A DNA stretch of 9,660 bases, from NCBI RefSeq assembly GCF_022095675.1, contig NZ_JAHYSG010000210.1, forward strand, positions 1-9,660, read 5' to 3'. Position numbers and translations under genes: made by a program. Below, piece after piece: positions 1-7,200 of the stretch (within the stretch, counting starts at the first letter, position 1; every line of letters starts with the position of its first letter). The notes under the pieces are model-generated. The model searched no databases, was not told the origin of the DNA, and saw only the letters and a list, made by a program, of their open reading frames with translations. This DNA is from Dactylosporangium sp. AC04546 (GTDB lineage: Bacteria > Actinomycetota > Actinomycetes > Mycobacteriales > Micromonosporaceae).

Positions 1-1247
1 GCGGCGCAGGTGCGGTCGGCGAGGCTGGAGTTCGAGGCGGCGCATGCGCGGTTGTCGGCGGCGGCGCTGGGGTGGCCGGCGGCGGCCACCCCGGCGCCGG
101 TCCCGGTCGAGACCTCGGCGCCCTGAGCGGTGCCGGTGGGAGCGGGAGCGCCGCCGGCGCCGGCGCCTTGCGCGCTCGGAGGTGGCGACGGCATGGTCGG
201 TGCGGCTATCACCGCCGGTCCGTCGACCGGTGCCGGCCCCGTTGCTGGTTCGGTGGTCGCGGGCGGGGCGGCCGCTGAGGTCGGGGACGAGGGCGGTACG
301 CCGGTGTCCTCGCTCGACCCGGCCGGCAGGGCGGCATCGGGATGCGGCGCCTTGGGCAACGCGATCGACGCGAACAGGTTCTTCCAGTTCGTCAACGGCA
401 TCGCGTTGGGCATCCGCCGGCCGAAGACCTTGTTCCCGTGCTCCACCGGCCCCTCGGCCAGGCCGCCCGACAGGAGCCCGCCGATGATCCCCCGCGGTCC
501 GTCCGAACCCATGAGCTGGTCGGCGATGACCTCGGGCAACGCCTCGATCAACGATTCCTTGATCATCGTCGCGATCAGCGTCCTGCCGCCGGGCAGGCGC
601 CGCGTCCAGCCCAGCCCCCACCCGATCGCGCCGCCGAGCGCTCCGAGCCCACCCATGAACAGGGTCGATTCCTTGTCCCAGCTGCGGCGGTGCCCCATCA
701 TCAGCTCGATCAGCTGCGCCAGCCCGTCGATGCCGGCCAGGAACGCGAAACCGAAAACGATCGACTCCAGCAACCGCACCAACAACTGGATGGCCAGCTG
801 TTGGAAGGTCTTCGTCACGGCCGCCGCCGCCGGCGCGCTCGCACCCATCGTCCACACCGTCGTGAACAGCAGCTTCAACAGGGTCGCGAACAGGATGGCG
901 GCCATGATCAGGATGACCAGCTTCGTATGTTCGATCTTCAGCGCCACATCCTCCAGCGCCGCCGCCACCTCCTCGACGCTGTTGCGCAGGGCCGGCAGCG
1001 TCGACCCGGCCCCGTCCACCAGCTGCTCGAGGTACGAGATCGCCGACTCCACCCCCGGCCCGCGTCCCGAGGCGCGTAGGTCGGTGATGGCGGCCTGCAC
1101 CTCTCCCGCCAGGTCGCCGAGGTCTGCCCCCAGCCCGCGCCACGCCGCCGCCAACGAGCGCAGCCGGTCCTCATCGACGTCCGGCCAGTCCTCGCCCACC
1201 GTCAGGTACACCCACGGCACCAACTCCGGCGGAATCGTTATGGTCAC
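1..1247 (-). CDS. WXG100-like, membrane-segment N-terminal part of a probable polymorphic toxin (partial, C-terminus off the left edge)
   Basis: This frame stays open from a GTG at 1247 to the left edge, giving 415 residues. The start is chosen because a TAG lies only four codons upstream and an AGGG (1255-1258) sits 7 nt before the GTG. Residues 1-105 are a helical domain opening PPELVPWVYLTVGEDWP and continuing with D-E-D-x-L and A-A-A-W segments. That is the pattern I know from the WXG100-like N-terminal domain of actinobacterial CpnT-like and polymorphic toxin proteins. Hydrophobic segments follow at about 109-132, 152-182 and 195-214, then an amphipathic region ending near 275. From about 300 onward the chain is Pro/Ala/Thr/Gly-rich and looks like a disordered linker leading to a C-terminal module outside the window. 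The WXG100 gene lies 9 nt upstream, as expected for a secretion partner. Family experience suggests type VII secretion and a toxic C-terminus, but no catalytic domain is visible here, so the toxin label is inference. Confidence 0.82.
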   Translation of the reverse strand, partial: MTITIPPELVPWVYLTVGEDWPDVDEDRLRSLAAAWRGLGADLGDLAGEVQAAITDLRASGRGPGVESAISYLEQLVDGAGSTLPALRNSVEEVAAALEDVALKIEHTKLVILIMAAILFATLLKLLFTTVWTMGASAPAAAAVTKTFQQLAIQLLVRLLESIVFGFAFLAGIDGLAQLIELMMGHRRSWDKESTLFMGGLGALGGAIGWGLGWTRRLPGGRTLIATMIKESLIEALPEVIADQLMGSDGPRGIIGGLLSGGLAEGPVEHGNKVFGRRMPNAMPLTNWKNLFASIALPKAPHPDAALPAGSSEDTGVPPSSPTSAAAPPATTEPATGPAPVDGPAVIAAPTMPSPPPSAQGAGAGGAPAPTGTAQGAEVSTGTGAGVAAAGHPSAAADNRACAASNSSLADRTCA

Positions 1248-1254
1248 GACGATG

Positions 1255-1258
1255 CCCT
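1255..1258 (-). promoter_or_regulatory. Ribosome binding site AGGG for the WXG100-like toxin-type gene
   Basis: AGGG on the minus strand overlaps the TAG stop of the WXG100 gene and ends 7 nt before the GTG at 1247. It supports that start and suggests translational coupling of the two genes. Confidence 0.5.
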
Positions 1259-1592
1259 ACGACCGGTTGGCTTCCTCGGTCGCATTCACGTTGTGCGATG
1301 CCACCGAGAACTTGGTGCCAACTTCGTCGAAGCCGTCGACGAGGTCCTGCAGCAACAGGATCAGGTCGTTGTAGGGCTGGCGGTACTGCGCCTCGATCGT
1401 CTGCCCCATCGAGTCCGAACCCCACGCCGGCCCGATCTGCACCATCCGGGACTGGAACGTGCGCAGGGCCTTGGCCACCGTACCGGCGGGGACCTGCAGA
1501 TACTCCGAGATCGTCCCGAGCGCCTCGGCGTCGACGACGATCGGACCGATGCCCGGGATCCCCGAGCCTGGGGTGGTGCTCTTGCCAGCCAT
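1257..1592 (-). CDS. WXG100-like type VII secretion partner protein
   Basis: This is a small 111-residue, mostly helical protein. After a short Gly/Pro-rich start, helix one runs from about residue 20 to 52. A turn containing P-A-W-G-S-D-S-M-G (Trp57-Gly58) follows, then helix two from about 65 to 105. The W-G-x-D-x-x-G turn followed by an aromatic A-x-Y and a heptad-rich helix matches the variant WXG100 proteins that precede WXG100-like toxin genes in actinobacteria. Such proteins form helical hairpin dimers and are exported with, or chaperone, a partner. I see no clear Y-x-x-x-D/E export signal at the C-terminus. The ATG at 1592 is preferred because homologous proteins begin close to the first helix. 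A GTG at 1619 would add nine Arg-rich residues. Neither start has a good Shine-Dalgarno sequence. The TAG stop is in the same frame as the next gene, four codons before its GTG. Confidence 0.8.
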   Translation of the reverse strand: MAGKSTTPGSGIPGIGPIVVDAEALGTISEYLQVPAGTVAKALRTFQSRMVQIGPAWGSDSMGQTIEAQYRQPYNDLILLLQDLVDGFDEVGTKFSVASHNVNATEEANRS

Positions 1593-1662
1593 ACAACGCT
1601 GACGGAACCGCCGGGTCACCGGTTCATTTCTTGTTTGTTACCGGGTCTCCGGAGCCGTCAGG
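1593..1662 (-). promoter_or_regulatory. Intergenic spacer, possible promoter or operator for the WXG100 pair
   Basis: This is the only spacer longer than a few bases in the window. It contains an unusually AT-rich run at about 1621-1640 in an otherwise very GC-rich region. Two similar 10-mers, ACCCGGTAAC (1637-1646) and AACCGGTGAC (1615-1624) on the minus strand, are spaced 22 bp apart in the same orientation. A CTCCGGAG palindrome lies at 1647-1654. There is no convincing -35/-10 pair and no long hairpin with a T-tract. A promoter, operator or weak attenuator are all possible; none is proven. Confidence 0.25.
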
Positions 1663-2484
1663 TCAGGCGCGGGCGCACTCGATCGACACTTGCGCCGCTG
1701 CGTGCCGGTCGGCGGTGGAGGTACCGCGGTTGGCCATCTTGACGCCGATCCGGCCGTCGCTCAGCGGGTAGCGCCCGGCGGGAACCCATCGCCCGCGCTG
1801 TGCCGGTTGGTCGATCGCGAAGGAGCCGATGACGGTGGGATCGTCACGGCCACGCGTCACAAGGTAGGTGGTCGGCCGGCCGGCGGCGTCCTGCGGCCGC
1901 TCAGCCTTCGGCACGTACACGAACATGTCGCAGCTTGCGGCCGTCATGCCCCGCGGAGCGAACCACCACAGCACAGAGGTACCCGGGTCGTCCTGGCTCG
2001 TGCCCGACATCGGTACCGCCCAGAAGACGCCCGCGCAGCCGGCGCCGCTCCAACCGCCGCGCCTCGTCTGCGGCACCGAACCGGCCGGGTAGACGGCGAG
2101 ATGACCGGCCTCGCCGGTGGCCCGGCATCCCACACCCGCCACCGCCGTGAAGCGCGCCGGCGCGCGGGACGACGCGGCGACCGGCGTGGCATCTCCGGCC
2201 GGCCACAACGGCGTCTGCCGCGTCTGCTGCGTCCCGGACGGCCCGGTGTGGGTGGGCGCGGGCGCCGACACCGCCGGTGCGTCCCGCCGCAGCGGTGCAC
2301 GCTGCCACGCGCCCACGACCCCGATGATGACGACGACGGCGACGGCGCTGCCCAGCACCCCGGCGCCCCGGTCGCCCAGTCGCTGCGGCCACGACCAGCC
2401 GCCGCGGGGAAGCGCGCGACGCAGCCGTCGGCGCCGCGTCCTCGCGCCCGGTGTGCGGCGCCGACGCGTTCGCAGCCACCTCAC
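1663..2484 (-). CDS. Single-pass membrane protein with extracytoplasmic golvesin-like beta domain
   Basis: The 273-residue product starts with a strongly Arg-rich stretch (about 1-30). One hydrophobic segment follows at about 41-60 (GVLGSAVAVVVIIGVVGAW), then a Pro/Thr-rich linker to about 105 and a compact C-terminal domain. The charge pattern predicts the N-terminus in the cytoplasm and the C-terminal domain outside. That domain has four cysteines (120, 150, 185, 270), enough for two disulfides. Its pattern, W-W-F-A-P followed by C-D-M-F-V-Y-V-P, G-R-W-V-P-A-G-R-Y-P-L and a closing Cys near the end, resembles the beta-sandwich 'golvesin C-terminal-like' domain. I treat this as a likely fold match, not a function. 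The GTG at 2484 forms a GTGA overlap with the stop of the upstream gene. A GTG at 2505 would add seven residues, and neither has a visible ribosome binding site. The position between a cytosolic protein and the WXG100 pair suggests a membrane anchor or surface-sensing role, which is inference. Confidence 0.75.
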   Translation of the reverse strand: MRWLRTRRRRTPGARTRRRRLRRALPRGGWSWPQRLGDRGAGVLGSAVAVVVIIGVVGAWQRAPLRRDAPAVSAPAPTHTGPSGTQQTRQTPLWPAGDATPVAASSRAPARFTAVAGVGCRATGEAGHLAVYPAGSVPQTRRGGWSGAGCAGVFWAVPMSGTSQDDPGTSVLWWFAPRGMTAASCDMFVYVPKAERPQDAAGRPTTYLVTRGRDDPTVIGSFAIDQPAQRGRWVPAGRYPLSDGRIGVKMANRGTSTADRHAAAQVSIECARA

Positions 2485-4274
2485 GGTGCGGACCCGGGTC
2501 GCCACCGCGACCGCGCTCGCTCGGTACGAGTGTCGGCCGCGGAACCGCTCGGGCGGTCGCGCGGTCGCGCCGCCGCCTCGTCGGACCCGGGTCGCGCGCT
2601 CCGCGCGATGTCGTCAGGCACCGCGATCGCCACGTCGCCCGCGGGCACCCCCGGCGGCCGACTTCCCGCCGGCGGCGGATGCTCCTCAGCCCACCACCAC
2701 CGCTGCTCGGCCGGCACCGGTCGAAGGTTCGGCCGCGGCGGCGGCGCCCCGCCCGACGAGGGACCATCCGGTTCGTCCCAGGACGGCGTCCGGCGCAGTG
2801 CCTCGACGAAGGAGAGCAACCCGGCCAGGTCCCGGTCGGCCGGTGCGCCGGGGAACGGGTCGCCGTCGTCCGGCTCGACGGCCTCGCCGGCCTCGGGCAG
2901 CTCGGAGAACGGCACGAGGCCGCGCTCGCGTCCGGTGGTACGCAGCAGCCAGATCTGCCCGTCGGTCAGCCGCTCCTGCACCTTGGCGGCGGCCCGGACC
3001 ATCCGCGCTCCGGCGTCGTCCGCGACGGCGATCCGCAGGCTCGACCGCGCGTCGACCGGCAGGCTCCGCAGCAGCCGCACAACGGCGCGCCACGGCGGTC
3101 TGTCCTGCGGCGCGTCGGGCCCGCCGACGACGACCGTGCAGTAGTCGGCGTCGAGCGGGAGCTCACGCACAGCGGTCGCGCCGTCGACGCGGTCGATGGT
3201 GTGGATCCACAGGCCGGCCTCGACCACCTCGACCATCCACCGGTCGTTGAGCGCGAGCTGGGCCGGGCCCAACGGCAGCAGGTTGTCGCCCGGTGTCGTC
3301 CATTTGTGGACCCGCGCTCCGCCGTACGGACGCCAGGCCAGCTCGACCGCGAACGGGCGCCAGCCGGGGACGCCGTCCCGCCGTACCGCGACGACGTGAC
3401 GCCCCTCGCCGAACAACTGCAGTGGCAGCCCCGTGCGCACGCGCAGGGTCTGGTTCGCCGCCTCGGACCCGATCTCGCCCAGCCTGCCGTCCGCGACCGG
3501 ACGGTCGCCGTACGGCGCCAGGACGAGGCGCTCCCGCAGTGCGGTCGGCAGGGCCGCGACCAGCTGCCGGACCTCTGCCGCGGCGAGCGGGCGCTCCCCG
3601 GGCCGGGACACCACCAGCGCGGCGTCGGCGTGGTGCATCGGCACCGCGAAGATCAGGTCGTCGGGGTCGACCGGCCCCGGGCGGTGCAGCCACAGCCCGC
3701 AGGGGACGTCCTCGACGACGACGCCTCCGCCGGGTCCGAGCTGGGACGGCGGGATCTGGTCAAGGTGCCGTTCCCATTCGGGCTCGGGAAACCGCCGCCC
3801 GAGCTGCTGCGGTTCGCGGCCGGGACGAAAGCGCCACCATGAGCCGCGCCCGGCCGGCCGGTGGTCGGCCTCCGGACGCCCGTGACCGTTGCTCGCGGCG
3901 ACGAACAGCGACCCGTCCGGAAGGCAGAGCAGGTCACCGTCGGCGGCGATGACCTCGACGCCGAGCCCGTCCGCCAGCTCCTGCGCCGGCGGGCGGCCGT
4001 CGCGATGCGACGCTCCGGCAGCGACCAGCCGCACCGAGTCCCACCGGATCGGTACCCAGGGACGCAGCTGCTGCAGCAGCGCCGGAACGAGAGCTGAGGT
4101 CAGCCGCGACATGACGACCGCGATCCGGTCCTCCTCCGCCGGCACGCGCTTGGCCACCGCGCGGGCATCGGCCCGGTCCCCGCCGCGGACGGCAGCGACG
4201 AGGCAGTGGCCAACCTCGTCCACGTGGAGGCGGGCCGGCCGGTCCGGCGCGGCGATGCTCGACGAGGTACTCAT
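2481..4274 (-). CDS. Conserved-looking 597-residue protein of unknown family with three related alpha/beta units
   Basis: No family that I can name securely. There is no signal peptide or membrane helix, so it is probably cytosolic. Three stretches share one plan: a hydrophobic strand, a helix ending in an L-P-type turn, a second strand (VRLVAAG at 81, RLVLAPYG at 249, LRIAVADD at 413), an Ala-rich helix, and a third strand. Units two and three also share a preceding G-L-W-[LI]-H strand (193 and 354). The units span roughly residues 13-160, 188-315 and 346-465. Residues 466-597 are Pro/Arg/Asp-rich and look disordered. The composition of unit one (A-Q-E-L-A-D-G-L-G-V-E-V) resembles segments I associate with large WXG100-linked proteins of actinobacteria, but this is a weak memory and not an assignment. 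The ATG overlaps the upstream stop as ATGA, with GAGGA (4284-4288) 9 nt upstream, so translation is probably coupled to the AAA gene. Confidence 0.8.
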   Translation of the reverse strand: MSTSSSIAAPDRPARLHVDEVGHCLVAAVRGGDRADARAVAKRVPAEEDRIAVVMSRLTSALVPALLQQLRPWVPIRWDSVRLVAAGASHRDGRPPAQELADGLGVEVIAADGDLLCLPDGSLFVAASNGHGRPEADHRPAGRGSWWRFRPGREPQQLGRRFPEPEWERHLDQIPPSQLGPGGGVVVEDVPCGLWLHRPGPVDPDDLIFAVPMHHADAALVVSRPGERPLAAAEVRQLVAALPTALRERLVLAPYGDRPVADGRLGEIGSEAANQTLRVRTGLPLQLFGEGRHVVAVRRDGVPGWRPFAVELAWRPYGGARVHKWTTPGDNLLPLGPAQLALNDRWMVEVVEAGLWIHTIDRVDGATAVRELPLDADYCTVVVGGPDAPQDRPPWRAVVRLLRSLPVDARSSLRIAVADDAGARMVRAAAKVQERLTDGQIWLLRTTGRERGLVPFSELPEAGEAVEPDDGDPFPGAPADRDLAGLLSFVEALRRTPSWDEPDGPSSGGAPPPRPNLRPVPAEQRWWWAEEHPPPAGSRPPGVPAGDVAIAVPDDIARSARPGSDEAAARPRDRPSGSAADTRTERARSRWRPGSAP

Positions 4275-7200
4275 TTCGGCAGATCCTCGGGAAGGAGCAG
4301 GGTGAGATCGTCGGTGGTCGGCGAGGCCAGCGTGGCGATCCGGCCCGCCTGGCGGCGGATCAGCACGTCGAGGACCTGCCGGGCGTGGCGGCCGTTACCG
4401 AAGGAGCGCCCGCGCTCGATCCCGGCGAAGTACCGCTGCAGAGCGCCCAGAGTCCTCGGTTCACAGCTGTAGCCGGCGTGGTCCGCGTGCTGGCGCACGA
4501 TGGTGACCAGCTCGTCGGCGCTGTAGTTCTCGAACTCGATCCGGGTGGAGAAGCGGGACGCGAGACCGGGGTTGCCGACGAGGAACGTGGCCATCTCGGC
4601 GGTGTAGCCGGCCGCGATCACCACGACCTCGTCGCGGTGGTCCTCCATCAGCTTCACCAGCGTATCGACCGCCTCGTGCCCGAAGTCGTTGCCGCTCTGG
4701 CCGGACCGGGACAGCGTGTACGCCTCATCGATGAAGAGCACGCCGCCGCGAGCGCGGTCGAACGCTTCCTTGGTCCGGATCGCGGTCTGTCCGATGTACT
4801 GGGCCACGAGATCGGCCCGGCTCACCTCGACCAGCTGACCCGTGGCGAGGACGCCGAGAGCGGCCAGCAGGTCCCCGAGCAACCGCGCCACGGTGGTCTT
4901 CCCCGTGCCCGGCGGGCCGGCGAAGATCAGGTGCCGGGACACGGACGGTACGGGCAGGCCGGCCGCCTGACGGTGCCGGGCCGCGGCGAGCAGGTTGACC
5001 AGGTCCGTGACCTCACGCTTGACGTTCTCCAGACCCACCATCGCGTGCAGGCGGTCGAGCAGCGCGGTGACGTCACCGCCGCTGGCCGTGCTGGCACCGG
5101 CGCCGACGCCCGACGACGTGGGGGTACCGAGATCCGCGGGTAGCAGTCGCATCAGGTCCTGCGGTGAGGTGCTCCCGGCGACGTCCAGCCGTTGCGCCTG
5201 ACGCTCGACCATCTCCTCGAAGACCTTGCGGGCCGTGCGGGCGTTGCCGAAGTTCTCGTCGCGTGGGATCCGGGCGAAGTACGCCTGCAGCGCCGACCGG
5301 GTGCCGTACTCCAGCGTGTAGTGATGGGTGCGGCAGAAATGCTCCACAATGGTCACCAGCTCCTCGGCGGTGTAGTTGTCGAAGTCGACCGTCCTGGTGA
5401 ACCGTGACTGCAGGCCCGGGTTGGAGCGCAGGAAGCCCCGCATCTGGTGCGGGTATCCGGCCGCGACGACGACCACGTCGTCGCGATGGTCCTCCATCAG
5501 CTTGACCAGCGCGTCGATCGCCTCCCGGCCGAACGAGTGGCCGCTGGCCTCGTAGTCCGACGCGAGCGCGTACGCCTCGTCGATGAACAGCACACCACCC
5601 AACGCCTCGGTGAACTTCTCGGTCGTCTTGATGGCGGTGCCGCCGACGTGCTGCGCGACCAGGTCTGCCCGGGAGACCTCGACCACGTGGCCCTTCGGGA
5701 GCACACCGAGCGACGCGAGAATCCGCCCGTACAGCCGGGCGACGGTCGTCTTGCCGGTGCCCGGAGGCCCCGCGAAGACGAGGTGCCGGCTCATCGGCGG
5801 GCCCGGCAGGCCGAGCGCGCCACGGCGCCTGGCGAGCTGCTGCAGGCTCACCAGCGACGCCACCTCACGCTTGACCGAGACGAGCCCCACCAGCTCGCGC
5901 AGCTCCGCCAGCAGCGCGTCCGTCGACTCGACCAGGACGGGTACGGCCTCCGCCGAACCGGGTGCCTCGGGTGCGCCACGCTCGGCGGTGGCCCGCTTCG
6001 GATACACGTCGGCCGCGCCGTTGCCGGTGCTGGTCAGGTTCTCCACCGTGAGCCGGGGGCCCGGTTCGGGCTGGCGGACGCCCGCCCCGCCGTTGCCGCG
6101 TACCGTGCAGTCCCGGATCACGATCGGTTGGTCGCTGTCCACCTTGATGCCGTCGGCCTCGTTCCCGGTGACCGTGACGCCGGTCAACTGCCCGCGGGCC
6201 TCGCTGTCGAAGCGAACTCCGTCGCCACCGCTGTCGCGGACCGTCGTACGCTCGAGCGTCGCCTCGGCAAGCCGCTCCACGACGATGCCACCCGTGCGCG
6301 CCTCGGCCACCTCACTGTCGCGCAGCACGCACCGGCCCAGCTCGCCGACCAGCAGACCCACGTCGTCGCTCCCGGTGATCCGGGAGCCGTCCAGCTCCGG
6401 GGCGCCACCGTCGGCCGCGTACACACCGGCGTGACGGGTGTCGGCGATCTCGGCGTCGGCGATGCGTCCCCGGCCGTTCTCCCGTACCAGCACCCCATGC
6501 CCCTGGCAGCCGTGGATGCGCAGCCTCCGCAGGACGGGGTTGCCGCCGGAGCCGATCCGGACCCCGTGCTGGCGACACTCACGCAGCTCCACGCCGTCGA
6601 AGGTGCCCGCCGACCCCTCGACCACCACCAGGGCCGCGTCGACGGCGCCGGTGACGGTCAGGTCGGAGAACGAAGGGTCGCTACCACCGCCGACCCAGAT
6701 CGCGGCCTGCGAGCCGCCGGTGACAGTACAGCCGGAGAAGGAACCCCGCGAACGCCCGACCAGCCTGATGGCGTGACCACGGGCGTGCGTGAACCGGGTG
6801 TCCCGCACCACCGGGTCGGCCCCGTCGGCGAGCAGCATGCCGTCGCCGGCGGTCTCGGTGACCTCGCAGCCGTCGATGCTCGCCCGCGCGCTGCCGGCGA
6901 CGAAGATGCCGACGTCGGACGTCTCGTGCACGGTCGTGTCCACGATCCGGGTGGTCGCCTGCTTGTCCAGCGCCACCGCGGGGCCGCCGGTGCGGGAGAT
7001 GTCGCAGCCCTTGACGCTCCCGCGCGCGCCGTCCGTACCGCAGATGCCGTTGCCCTGCGCCTCCGTGATCGTGCAGTCGCGCAGTACCAGGTCGGCGCCG
7101 GACCGCAGGACCACGCCGGACGTACCCAGCCGCTCGATCTGGCACCGGTCGACCGATCCGGTCGCGGCGTCGACCGCGACGATGCCGGCGCCCACCTCGT

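Noticed and set aside
130..1374. A 414-codon plus-strand frame opposite the WXG100-like gene
   Set aside because: Its product is Ser/Pro-rich with no motif, whereas the minus strand encodes a WXG100-like domain and membrane segments in the same place.
1647..1656. CTCCGGAG palindrome as a terminator after the membrane-protein gene
   Set aside because: The stem is too short, allows only a bulged extension, and no T-run follows on the minus strand.
2451..3842. Long plus-strand frames opposite the 597-residue and membrane-protein genes
   Set aside because: They are Arg/Pro/Ala-rich and low in complexity, with no ribosome binding site or domain, and lie opposite a coherent minus-strand frame with matching overlaps to its neighbours.
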